A stretch of DNA of 64,000 nucleotides, from positions 182,988,944-183,052,943 of the forward strand of contig OZ038378.1 in the NCBI GenBank assembly GCA_964036045.1. The letters run 5' to 3'. The stretch comes from Eutreptiella sp. 'Long Island Sound 2002' (lineage: Eukaryota; Euglenozoa; Euglenophyceae; Eutreptiales; Eutreptiaceae). The position numbers were made by a program, and so were the translations under genes. Below are positions 53,398 to 64,000 of the stretch, piece by piece. The first letter of the stretch is position 1. Every line of letters starts with the position of its first letter. The notes beneath the pieces are model-generated. The model did no database searches and was not told the DNA's origin. It saw nothing but the letters and a program-made list of their open reading frames with translations.

Positions 53398-53996
53398 CTT
53401 ACCCCCCCCCCCCCGTGTCCAACGAATGCCGTGTCCAAGGAACACTTCCGTTCGGACCGTAATTTTTGAGCACATAATTAGTTACGGACTTAATTATGTA
53501 CCAGGCTTCAGAATCAAGGTTTCAGGCCAAAGGATTGTGGAAGTGAGGGTTTGTAGTGAGTGACTGTGGGTAAATTTGTAAAGGAGGATGTGAGGGAATT
53601 GTGTCCCTCAACTACAGGACCTCTATTGCCCACCATGACTGATTCTCTGCTTGCATCTCACCAGGAGGTACTATACAAGCGGTGTCCGTCCCAAAGGTCC
53701 CTAAGCCAGATCAGTGCCCGTGCCAAGAACAAGGAGGGCCCCAAGCCCGGGGAGCATGTTCAGCTTTTCCGCATGGAGCGGGACCGCAACAAGGGCTTCT
53801 AATCTGGAAACCGCTAATTGGAGGCCTCCATTGCTTTGTACTTTGAATGGGCTGGGTGTCTTGTGCCTAGAGATGTGTTAGCCGTTTTGCAATATTGTTG
53901 GGCGCACCGAACGGTGTGTCCAACGAACACTCCTGTTCGGACCGTATTTTTTGAGAACAAAATTGTTCGTTGGACACGGGGGGGGGGGGGGGGTAA
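53398..53996. mobile_element. Inverted-repeat element with poly-C/G ends
   Basis: The left end 'TTACCCCCCCCCCCCCC' then 'GTGTCCAACGAA' is mirrored by the right end 'TTCGTTGGACAC' then poly-G and TAA. Inside, 'TTCGGACCGTA' with 'TTTTTGAG' occurs twice in direct orientation. About 600 bases, no transposase. Poly-C/G as part of a terminal repeat may explain many other G/C runs in the window. Confidence 0.65.
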
Positions 53997-54057
53997 CAAA
54001 GAACAATTTCCCGTGAGATTTGGGAGGCTTCGTTCTCATGTGCAGGGTTCTTTTACA

Positions 54058-54723
54058 ATGTCTTCTACTCAACCCGTTGGTGCCCATTTCCAGGCCAAAC
54101 CACGTCCTCCCAGTGTGATCAGTGATCTGTTCAATTGGAAAATGATCCTCAGCGACCATGTGGACACCAACACCCTGAACGCTATTGAAGACTCCGCTGA
54201 GTACTTTGCTGAACCACAGGGACGTCTTCGTGCACAAACGCCTGCATTTGTCAGCATCGAAGAGAATGTCGGCCACGACGGAAATGCACCAAAGCCTTGT
54301 CTAGCCATTATCGCCGCGGAGGATATTTCCCTGCTTAATGTGTGTGGGAGCGAAGTGGGATCAAGCCTGCAGTTGATTTTGCCAACCCAACTGACGGCTG
54401 GGCCCACCACAGTACAGGCATTGCCTCCACTAAAAGCTCAAGGCGAACGAGATGCCACCCCAGAGGATCGTTTTCCTTTCATCTCCGAGGCGAAATGTGG
54501 TCACCATTTGCATTTCAATCACTTGCGTTCCAAACGAAGCTACTCATATTACAAATGCGACTTCTGCAACGCACATTGGCGTCAGTTGCGACCCAAAGTG
54601 AGGCGAAGTCAAGCCAGTCTGAAAGACTGCCTCCCTTTCAGTGTTGCAGATCATCACGCGGGGGGTACCCAACGTGGTGGCACAGCGACCGAATGTGTGT
54701 TTTCGGAAGGTGTTTTTGGGTGA
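54058..54723 (+). CDS. Unknown 221-residue protein, Cys/His cluster
   Basis: The ORF is open from 53818, but the part before 54058 overlaps the poly-G element; ATG 54058 directly follows a possible acceptor (TGTGCAG). The product begins 'MSSTQPVGAHFQAKPRPPSV' and has an acidic middle. Near the C-terminus 'KCGHHLHFNHLRSKRSYSYY' then 'KCDFCNAHW' puts two Cys, several His and one CxxC within 35 residues, which could bind zinc as in transposon-borne fingers. Codon use looks like real coding, with less G/C bias than the two enzyme genes. It may be a mobile-element protein; family unknown. Confidence 0.45.
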   Translation: MSSTQPVGAHFQAKPRPPSVISDLFNWKMILSDHVDTNTLNAIEDSAEYFAEPQGRLRAQTPAFVSIEENVGHDGNAPKPCLAIIAAEDISLLNVCGSEVGSSLQLILPTQLTAGPTTVQALPPLKAQGERDATPEDRFPFISEAKCGHHLHFNHLRSKRSYSYYKCDFCNAHWRQLRPKVRRSQASLKDCLPFSVADHHAGGTQRGGTATECVFSEGVFG

Positions 54724-56727
54724 CTCAGGCCACCATACACCTCCTTGTTACGTTGAAGGTTTCTTAGCCCCCCCCCCCCCCTATTTTTAGGAATTTTGGT
54801 GTTTGGGCAGTGTTGGATCTATTGGATCAGGTTTGGGGTGCAGCCCCTTTGAGGGGGCATGCTCCGTTCATGGGGCTCCAACCGCCCCCACCGGAAATGG
54901 GGCAGTTGGGTACGCTGCATGTTCTTATTTATATTTTCCACCAATTGAATAGCTTCGTGGCCCCAAGAATGGGTCTAGTTTGCTGAATGGGTAGTAGGAT
55001 ATACGGATCTGAATCTACAGAAGGCAACAACACGGCATTGTACTTTCCTGTGCTGTTGGTTACGCTTTACACAGGTTTCATCTCTGTCATTTGTGGATCA
55101 CTGAGTTTGCATTCATGGGAATGAACAGCTGCATTTTGAGAACAGTTGTATGCTCCAGCAAAGTCACATTCTTGTGTGTCGCATTTGCCGGTGTCATGCA
55201 CCACCGCTGTATGCACACTAGGCATCCAACACCCCTCCAAAAGCCAGCAGCCAGTTATTCCTGATCAGACATCAGTCACCACTTTCTTGAGTGTGTAACC
55301 CCCCGTGCGCAAGAACCGCCGTGCACAATGACCACCCCCTGGTCACACAGCGGTTTTCCTGACACTGTGATTTTTTCACGGAGTTGTGTCTTCATGGCTG
55401 TGGTGGATGTAGGGCAACAATTGAAGCATTTAGGACCAAATTTGAGTGTGTGTTACATAGCACTACATGCATGTGGAGCGAAAATTGAGGTACATGCAAT
55501 GACACATTTACTTGTCTACCACTTGTCCAATCCTTCTTCCTGCACCATAGACATTGGCATGGACACTGCCATGCACATTTACATGCGCAATGCAGCCCAA
55601 TTCACTAAAATTCTGTTGTGTGTCCATGTGTTTGACGGTGAGAGAGGAAAGGGCATATGTCCCCCGGCACAATGCGCCAAGATTTGGCGCTACGGTGCTG
55701 CTCATGATCGTGTCCAACAACCAATCTCCCGTCACACGGCGCTTTTTGGCTTGAAAACACTGTCCAATAATCACCCACTGGTCGCACAGCGAAGCATTGC
55801 TGGTTCTTTGGGGGTTTGCATGGATGGCGGGGAGCCCCCAGACTCGGTAGTTTGGGGCCCATTCCGAACCAAGTAACCCGGAGTCATTGCGACTGCCAGA
55901 GTCCAGGTTTGGGGATTCTGGTCCGGTTTGTGCGCCCTGGTATTGTTATTTGTATTTGCACTGCACCCTGTCCTGCTGAGTCCACGTGCGTCGTCTGTCC
56001 CTGTGTCGGATACCTCGCTCTGCTCTTGCTTTGGATGTGCGCCTCACCTGTTTCTCCCTCGGTCGTGAACCATCTGCTGCTCTGTGATTTTTCCTTTTCG
56101 GGGCCTGTCTGTGTACCCGCTTGGTGCGTCTGGAGCATCAGGTCTTATGTTGTGGATGCTGTGTTGTGTCCTCTCCCCTTCCCGCCGTGCGCCCCAGGAA
56201 GCCCCATGGACCCGCCCTTTTTCATGAGATGTGCCTGGTGACTGTTGTTGCTGTGCTCTGTGGATGTGCTGTGAAGAGTGGTGGGTATCCCAGGAAGCCA
56301 TGGACAACTGACTGCACATCATGAGGGGGCCTCAGGTTTTGTTTGAACCAAGTACAGCCATTTCCGAAATGCAGTAAAGCTGTCGCTGTGCTCTCTGCAC
56401 AGCCTCTTTGTGGGCTACCTACATGGAGGCCTGGCGTGGATCACATATTCCTTTCATTTGTTCTGCGGCGGTGTAGAAAACCCGCCTGGGCAAGTCCGCC
56501 AGTTTTCATGAGGCAAAAAGCACATATGCGGGTGTCGCCGTAACACGGGAGGTTTGGTTGAAGGTTGGGCCTCAGGGCCCAGCCTTTGGGGTGGCATCTG
56601 TTTGTGATTTGCTTCTGTGAGAGTCTGGAATCTTGAGAACCTGAAGTGCTGAAACTTCGAGAACCGGAAGTGAAAACCCTGTCAAATGTTGAGAACCTGA
56701 AGTGAGGAGCCTCTGGAAACTTGACAT
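54724..56727. other. No gene recognised; inverted repeat copy at 55725-55865
   Basis: Poly-C run at about 54766. 55725-55865 is the inverse partner of 24200-24340. No convincing coding sequence. Confidence 0.5.
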
Positions 56728-57281
56728 GGTGTATGTTTGTATTGTTTGGCTTCCAGCTACAAAAATTGTTGCTAGCCCTATGGCCTCACCACACAACACA
56801 ACAATGAGTTCTGCTTCGTTGCTCCACAATCTGGTCACTACTTCGGCCTCTTGCGCCCTGGTGGTGTATGCGCGCTTCGGTTTTGGCCCTAAGTAGGCAC
56901 TGATTATCTGTGGTGTATGTTTGCATTGTTTGGCTTCCAGCTACAGAAATTGGTACTAGCCCTATGGCCTCACCACACCACACAACAATGAGTTCTGCTT
57001 CGTTGCTCCACAATCTGGTCACTACTTCGGCCTCTTGCGCCCTGGTGGTGTATGCGCGCTTCGGTTTTTGGCCCTAAGTAGGCACTGATCATCTGTGGTG
57101 TATGTTTGTATTGTTTGGCTTCCAGCTACAGAAATTGTTGCTAGCCCTATGGCCTCACCACACCACACAACAATGAGTTCTGCTTCGTTGCTCCACAATC
57201 TGGTCACTACTTCGGCCTCTTGCGCCCTGGTGGTGTATGCGCGCTTCGGTTTTTGGCCCTAAGTAGGCACTGATCATCTGT
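56728..57281. repeat. 185-bp tandem repeat, three copies
   Basis: Copies start near 56728, 56912 and 57096. Each has 'GTGTATGTTTGTATTGTTTG', 'TATGGCCTCACCACAC', 'CTTCGTTGCTCCACAATCTG' and 'GCCCTAAGTAGGCACTGAT'. They are over 95% alike by eye, so the duplication is recent. Confidence 0.92.
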
Positions 57282-57605
57282 GTTTTTTGTCATCAAGTGC
57301 TGATTTGTTTGTTTGCCTGGGGAGGGTGTGTGCAGTCCTAAAAGGTTTTGTTGACCTTTTGCCCTGTTGATCCTGAAAGGTTTTTTTCTGGTCGTTATGT
57401 TAACCTTTTGCACGGATCTGCTCTGAAATGTGGGTCATGTCTGGATCAGAAACCCTTGATCAGCATCATTGTATTTCAGTGTTCCAGAAATAGCACTGGG
57501 GTGAGTGCCCTGGGGTATAGCCTTGCGAGCGTGCGACAGTGTGTTCCCAAGAGTGTTTTTGCAGAACCTTGGGGCAACGTTGAGCATGGGTGACTAGGTG
57601 GTGAA

Positions 57606-57850
57606 GAATAAACTCATTTTGTACCAAAAAACCCCCCGGCACGTACCAAAAAAAATCCTGTTTGGTACCAAAAAAAAACCCTGATTGTACCAGAAAAATT
57701 CCCTACTGACATTGCCGGAATTGGCCCCCGATAAAGCCAATATGCGCCAACAAAAACATCTTTTCCAAAAAACGACCTAGCTCCCCCGCATATGCTACAT
57801 TTGCGGACCGTTGTGTACCAAAAAGACAACTTGGTTGCCCTTTTTTGCCC
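57606..57850. repeat. 'TACCAAAAAA' simple repeat block
   Basis: Many 'GTACCAAAAAA' and 'ACCAGAAAA' motifs spaced about 20 bases apart. A related block is at 59130-59330. Confidence 0.6.
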
Positions 57851-59129
57851 TCAAAAAAAAACCATACGATGGATTTTCTCGGGGAAGTATGACTACCTCT
57901 TTTCCCCTCTTTTATACATATAAAGTTTTGAAGTGACGGTATCCACGGCCTCCTGTGTTGAACATTTGTTGCACTGTTTTACAGGCATATTGTCGTAAAA
58001 AAAAGGGGGGGGGGTAAGCGCACCCGGCCTCTTTCTGGGCCACTTTTGATACGGAGCCCTAATCTACGCTTTTTGCATGACCCTTTTCCGGCTGGGGATA
58101 TGGACTGGCCCTTTTCCAAATGCGGAGAGAGATTGGCTAATAGTTTGAATTATTTCAACCATTGTCCCCATTTTCCGTTCTTTAGGACACATTTTCTGGA
58201 CTCCATGCCCATCAGTTCTATTGGGAGCATATGGAGTGCTAACCTGTGGAATTGTATGTATGTGTCGTTTGTTTACAAGGTAGTACCGTTGATATGTCGG
58301 GATACTTTATACAAAAGTAGTGTGCCGGGCATGCACTGGGCAAACAGCCCCCCCCAAAGGCGGGAAAGAGTCAAGGATAGGAGAGGGGGGCAAAGGAGGT
58401 GCATTGTGCAGAGTCCATGTCCCCCAATTAAAAGGGGAACCAATGTCAATACAAATAATATTCTCGGCACACCAACCTATATATTGAAAAACAAAGAGCA
58501 TCATGCACATGTCACTATCGTTGTTTGCCATTGACAACAAAAGGCGCCAACAGGCACGTAACATAGGCAAGCCCGAAGTCAGAAATGAACCTTGTCTTGG
58601 TAACCCTGCGGCATCCCTGCGTGCACATCTTTCCATCCCCTCCTAGACCATTAGTGAAGCCGGTCCATCCCAAACTCTCTCCAAAACCTTTGTGTCCACG
58701 GGCTCCGTTAAATATGCCCCAATCCCCATCCTAGACCCCATACCCCAACCAGAGCCGTAAACCTACACCCAACCTTGTGAGACATCCCGAAACCAAATGG
58801 CAATTCACTCCCTGCACCAACCGCATATGAGCCACGTTCCCTTGCAACATGCCTACAAAGAGAAATGTGAAGCAAATTAGTAGGTGCACAATCATATGTA
58901 ATTCCGTGACCTTCCGTCACCTCTCCTACCCCCATGCACCAAGATGCACTACAAGCAGATCTAGGCATACAATTGGGGGGGGGGGGGTTGAGGGTTCTTA
59001 AAATGCACGTCACATCCTGCCTAGGCTCCCACACCTCACTCACTTTCCAAAAACATCCAACAAAACCAAGCGGAATCTACTGAAAATTTTCATTTGGGTG
59101 CTTGAAACCTACTCGGTTGTGATCTAAAA
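57851..59129. other. No gene recognised
   Basis: Poly-G runs near 58006 and 58976. No sustained coding signal. Confidence 0.45.
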
Positions 59130-59335
59130 ATCCCTTAATTGTACCAGAAAACGCACACTGTACCGAAACGCCCCCCTCCAAAATTAAACAGAAAAGCTCC
59201 AAAAAAATGTACCAAGGAAATCTTCCGGAATGCACCAAAAAAAATACCAAAATGTAATCAAAAACTCCACCAACTGTACCAACAAAGCTCCCAACATGTA
59301 CCAAAAAGCCTTTCAAAATGCACCAAATAAAGCCC
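59130..59335. repeat. 'TGTACCAAAAA' simple repeat block 2
   Basis: About ten motifs of the type 'TGTACCAAAAAG' or 'TGCACCAAAAA', spaced 18-22 bases apart. Confidence 0.6.
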
Positions 59336-60953
59336 TATACAACCCCGCCAAATGTGCCAAAAGCCCCTGAAGATTTTTTAAGTAGCTGTGCAAAGGTTTC
59401 TTGATAGCTTTTGGCTAGTTGGTTGTTTGTACCTTTTGCAAGAAAACGGGTATTTTGCAAAGTGGGTGTTCTTTTGCGCACGAGCTAACTAGGCCGTAGA
59501 TTTTTTCGCAAAGAGAACTTGCTTGCTCGGTGTAGTCTTAGTGCCGCATTTTTGGATGAATTAAGGACGGCTTAAAGGGTACCCCCCTTGAAGTGACAAC
59601 TCTGGAGGACAAGTGTCTGCTTATTCACACAGCAACAGACAATTCAAGGAAGAAAAGTCATCCGGTATGATTGTGTAGCATGAGAGTCATTGCACACACA
59701 TACATAGTGTTCAACTTTTGTTTTCACTTTCTCACCTGGGCCAATCAATGCAATCGTTGCCAATATCAAATTTATAAATGATCACCAAACAAACAAACAA
59801 AGACGGTGCCAAGCTAAATACACCAAAAAATGTCGCTTTAAGTGTGGGCCTCATCTGTCCTTCATATGCTTTGCTTTTGAACATATTGCTAGTAGTTGTG
59901 ATATGCGATGTCCTAGTGTCCAGTCGACCAACCATCAGCTCGTCCTTTCAATTTCATATTTGCTGACAATTCTTGCTACACATTGAAACCACACCTATAG
60001 CGGGCGGTGTGGGCTCGTAGGTATTCCAGCGTGGCACAATCCTCCTTTTGGCATCTTTTCTGTATCATGGCACACAATGTCTTGAACACACCAAAAGGCC
60101 TTTGCACTTTTGCCCATATTTTGTAAAGAGTCGCAAAAAGGTGTGTGTACCTTGGCATGGGGCCGTGCGAAGAAGCAAAACTTGCAAAGAGGGGTACACG
60201 CGAAAAACTAGATTGCAGTGTGTGGCGGTAATGTGTCATCCTCCGCCATGGTACTTCTGTGGAAGTCTAGCATTCATGAAAAATGCTTTCCGTAACGCTC
60301 GCCTTCAGATGAGACCAATAGCGGATTGTTGTACGACCTACGTTCCCTTTGCAAGACCCACACATGAGACTCCATTGGCTATCTCCTTATGTCTATCGCA
60401 AAGAAAAAAAGCTGGAAGGGCGGCAACCCATCCTCAAACATTGGCACACCCCGTAGCGGCATCCTGCAACGAGCGATACTATGCAAAAAAAAGTGCGTCA
60501 TGATACCCCGGTTCATGCTCGCACTAAAGATGCGCCGAATCAAAGGCGTGTTCATGCATGCATACCATATTCTGACAAAGTGCTGACGAGTGCCGATGTG
60601 TTACAGCGACAGTGTGTCCTCCAACCGACAATCGGTAGTAGTCTTCTGGATTCCGGGCTTGTCATCCAATGGCCAGCCCGCCCTTCGCACCTTTGCGCCT
60701 TTGTGCCATTCACGCGCACCCACTTTCTGAGTCTCAATTCACATGGAGAATGACATGTTCCTTCAGCCGCCGGAGGTCTACGAATTCCCTTCTGTGGTGA
60801 GTTTTGAAAGGATCCCACACTTTTGCCTAGACAGTTACCTCCTTCATCGCATCTTTGCTGTCAACTCTACCAATAGCAACAAGTGTTGAACACCTGTGAT
60901 GTTTCACGCATACTTTTGAGTGGTTGTGAGGAAGTCTTGGGCAACTCAAAGTA
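59336..60953. other. AT-richer stretch, no gene recognised
   Basis: The base composition drops in G/C from here to about 62.6 kb. Frames of up to 150 codons exist but carry no motif. Confidence 0.4.
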
Positions 60954-61121
60954 ATGGCGATGACGGAACAAGTCAACACGCAGGTGTTTCGGAGTGGCAT
61001 CTACACTCTCGTAGAGAAAGTGAAGTGTGAAACTTTTAAGAAAATAGGAACGGCAAACACCAAAGAAGTTCTCAAGATTGACTGGGTCCAATCAATTAGT
61101 TTTAATGAGTTTGCAAAATAA
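60954..61121 (+). CDS. Small ORF at head of a decayed gene
   Basis: This 55-codon ORF reads 'MAMTEQVNTQVFRSGIYTLV', then 'EKVKCETFKKIGTANTKEVL' and 'KIDWVQSISFNEFAK'. Its composition is typical of folded protein and it lacks repeats. The following DNA at 61390-61747 reads as protein with stops, so both may be pieces of one broken gene. Family unknown. Confidence 0.4.
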   Translation: MAMTEQVNTQVFRSGIYTLVEKVKCETFKKIGTANTKEVLKIDWVQSISFNEFAK

Positions 61122-61389
61122 CTCGTTGCGCCGATTATTTTCATACTAGTGTGTGATAATTGCCAATGGTTACTTTTTCCTATCAATTGGTAAAACTAGT
61201 TCCGAACCCTACCGGTGATGGACGCCACGACCAAGTTTGAAAGTGCCGCAAGTGTCCTACTTTCGCTCTGAAAGAAAATGGAATAAATTACAAAATAGCA
61301 AAGAAAGTTTGACAAACACTGCTCTCCGGCGCTCTTCGTTGCAAAGAACGCCAAACAAAGAAGTACATGGTTTTGGGTTAACCGGACCA

Positions 61390-61747
61390 AAAAGAACTAC
61401 TCAAAGAACACGGAGGCAGGCTGCTATACATGATCGCTACTTGCGAAGATACATCCAAGCCCGGCTTGAAGTTCCACATGCACACCTTTCTCTGACAACT
61501 CGAAGTTCAAGTCATAGATCGCGCATCTTAGTTGCTTGCATATGTGACACGCAGTGGCAAGGTATTCCGCTTGCATGTCATACCGCTTAGTGTGCACAAC
61601 ACGCCTGTCCCTTTTGAAGAGATGGTCAACAGCATCATAACCCAAGTGACCAAAAGGCTTGAGGTGCAAGAAATGGTGAACAAAGACAAAGCAGTTTTCA
61701 AAGCTCAAATGGACAAACATGCTCCGTCGACCATTGTTTGGTCATAA
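61390..61747 (+). pseudogene. Decayed coding sequence, unknown family
   Basis: One frame reads 'KELLKEHGGRLLYMIATCED', stop, then after another stop 'YVTRSGKVFRLHVIPLSVHN' and 'EEMVNSIITQVTKRLEVQEM' to 'DKHAPSTIVWS'. At least two in-frame stops interrupt an otherwise protein-like sequence, which suggests a pseudogene or an inserted element that has decayed. It is set in AT-rich DNA unlike the rest of the window. Confidence 0.35.
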
Positions 61748-61862
61748 ATCCCTATCCTTTGGCCGTAAATACCTATTGTTTGGCCATAGGTACCTATCAT
61801 TTGGCCATACCTCCCTATCGTTTGGACACAAATACCTATTGTTTGGGCTAAGGTTCGGAATC
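61739..61862. repeat. 24-bp tandem repeat, five copies (first cluster)
   Basis: Unit 'TTTGGCCATAGGTACCTATC' plus ATT/GTT. A second cluster with the same unit lies at 62385-62545. The two flank about 550 bases of AT-rich DNA. Confidence 0.8.
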
Positions 61863-62384
61863 AATTTTGCCCATTCATCGATTAATCGATTAATTGCCCA
61901 TAATCGGCTTCAAAAAGCAAGTAATCGCATCTAATCTATTGTTTTTGAAAAGCGTTCGAAATAAATTTGCCCGAATTTCTTGAAAAGTTGAACGCTAAAG
62001 CTTTGGAAATCGTTAAATGAAAGTAAAATCTACCTATTTGTCACTTCGACACCTGTTGCGATTCGATTTCTTTGTTGAGATCTAAAGCTGAAAATCAACC
62101 CGCAGCAGAAGCTGAGTGGATAGAGAAGTGGTTTCTATTATAAAAGATTACTCGAATGAGAGCTTCTAACTTTTCAGAAAATTTGAGAAACCGTCTGAAC
62201 AAACGTCTAAAAATTGCTCAAGCGACAACTGCATGATTTCTACCGAACACAATCGAATTGAATCAGTTACTCTGGAATAGATAATTGGCATCATCGATTA
62301 TTTTAAAAAAAAAATCGATAGAAATCGGTTACTATGTAAAAAATCCGATTTCAAACCCTAATTTGGGCATAGATACTTGTTGCT

Positions 62385-62545
62385 CGGACATTGGTATGAA
62401 TCGCTTCGGAATAGGCACCTATCATTTAACCAAGGGTCCCTGTTGTCTGGCCACACATACCCATCATTTGGGCGTACGTAGCTATCGCTTGCGCATAGGT
62501 ACCTGTCGTTTGAGCCTAGGTACCTGTCGTTTGGGCCCTATGGGT
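62385..62545. repeat. 24-bp tandem repeat, second cluster
   Basis: About six units such as 'TTGCGCATAGGTACCTGTCG' and 'TTTGAGCCTAGGTACCTGTC'. Homologous to the first cluster at 61.74 kb. Confidence 0.8.
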
Positions 62546-62569
62546 AAACAATAAGTACTGCCACCCACT

Positions 62570-64000
62570 GTTTGGCAAAAGCAACACCCTTGCTAGAGCA
62601 ATAGTAGGAGTTGTTTCAGCATCTTTTTTTGGAAAACCCAGAAATGTCAGGAGTATTACATGCCTGATTTATGATTGGGTTCTAAACAATCAATGCATTG
62701 TTTGTAACCTTGATCATTCCCAATATCTGCAGCCACTCTGTCTGTTGTAAACTGGTCTCTTGGTTTCGCTGCATGCACAAATGTCCTCTTGCACACTTGT
62801 TTGCATGCTTGGGTTTGCCTGGTGTTCCAGGTGTGTACCGTGCCCCTGCTCTGGCACACATGTGCATACTTGGTTGCGTGTGGTGCTCGGGGGTGTGCAC
62901 TGGTCCCTGCCGTGCGCTACACTGTTCACCCTTCCTGTCCACCACCGTCCACCACACAATCTTGCTTATCCCCACTCCCCCATCCTGGTGTCCCAAAAGT
63001 GCATGTTCCTTTAACTATGCATGCCTCCAAACCACCAGCAAGGCTCAGCAAAACATCTTTCTTTTGTTCAAATGTGCAGCCACAAGCTCAAAGCTGTCAT
63101 TGTGGAACACCCCATTTCAAAAAAATTTGTTCCGGAGTCTGCTAATGCGGGGTTCAAAATTCAACAAGAAAAGACACCAGAAATTTTGCAGCATTCTGAA
63201 ACTCAACAAATCCCTTACATTCCTTGTTCATCAAAAGCATACACAGCTGGAGTAGGCAATGAATGAGTACCTCAACCATGCATAACAAAGGGCCACAACT
63301 GCTAATGCGATATGATCCTATATTTCTGAACCCTGCAGGTTCTGCAAACACCAAACAGATAGCACATCCTCTATGTTGACTGATTCAGTCATAGAGCATG
63401 CCTCAGCTGCCCACAGAGACGCCATGTTTGACACATGATCCACAATCCAGAAAAGAATGACAACACCTTCCATGACACATCTGCCCACAGTTGCCCATCA
63501 TACACCAATCTGAGGTCAAATGCATTAACGTCTGCTGTTGGAGCTTGCACTCCAATTAGTTCGGTAGCCTTGAGCACCTGTATGCATATTCTGCATGTCA
63601 TTGGCTGAGTGCCGCAATAAAATATGATCAACTGACCAGGCAGCTGATAGAAAGAGTGCGCAGAAACTTCAAAGATTAGACTGTCCCACCGACAGAGTCA
63701 AGCACGTGCTATCAAAAAAATTCCTTGCTTTTCAACAGTAATACCCATTGAGAAGCAAGGCTGCAGAAGCACACTGTGATAGGGAAATTGCAAGTTGCAA
63801 GCACCCCGCTAGTCAGACGAGACGATACGATGAATGTCAAACAAAACCGAAATGCTTGTGCCTGTGGGTTCCATGACGGGTCATTCCGAACAATTTGAAA
63901 AACACTGCAATAGACACTGTCACCTGGTGTATGTCATTATCATAAGAGTACTGCAAACACAAGAGAGATGATTACCTACATCTGGTGCTGGGGAAGTGCA
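62570..64000. other. No gene recognised
   Basis: 62585-62630 is a fragment of the repeat at 11.3 and 15.5 kb. The rest has only short frames with no motif. Confidence 0.45.

Overview
This is eukaryotic nuclear DNA. Short GC-rich coding exons with canonical GT-AG junctions are separated by kilobase-scale introns. There are no bacterial operons or ribosome-binding sites. Blocks of the telomere-type motif CCCTAA, several inverted-repeat transposon-like elements, minisatellites and about forty runs of ten or more G or C fill the non-coding space. An intron-rich protist or alga is likely, but the sequence alone does not fix the lineage.

Two genes can be read nearly in full, both on the + strand. 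The first (9.4-18.4 kb) is a GH27 alpha-galactosidase: two exons joined by a 7.43 kb phase-0 intron, about 528 residues, with an N-terminal signal anchor and both catalytic aspartates. The second (24.9-41.1 kb) is an M14-family zinc metallocarboxypeptidase: four exons including a 36-nt microexon that carries the third zinc ligand, about 491 residues, with a signal peptide, a propeptide, a complete active site and a C-terminal tail that looks like a GPI-anchor signal. Both products would enter the secretory pathway, which fits a digestive or surface-degradation role.

Other coding material is fragmentary. On the - strand at 2-5 kb there are probable exons of a putative HEWGH metallopeptidase. 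On the + strand there are orphan exons: a glycine-rich (ALK-type) domain at 6.3 kb, an amidohydrolase C-terminus at 8.2 kb, an IRE1/kinase-like tail at 21.9 kb, a carbohydrate-binding-like module at 30.5 kb, an amidase-like start at 41.7 kb and a Cys-rich tail at 50.7 kb. There is also a 221-residue orphan ORF at 54.1 kb and a decayed gene at 61 kb.

Repeats dominate the rest. The alpha-galactosidase intron holds a 1.64 kb inverted-repeat element encoding a Cys-rich, PHD-like protein. The carboxypeptidase introns hold a 1.29 kb element with perfect 27-bp terminal inverted repeats flanked by TA, and a 2 x 1185 bp tandem repeat whose junctions are telomere-like. At 42.4-45.1 kb there is a tandem array whose units carry a tRNA-derived head with intact pol III box A and B sequences. 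From 45 to 64 kb the window is gene-poor and repeat-rich.
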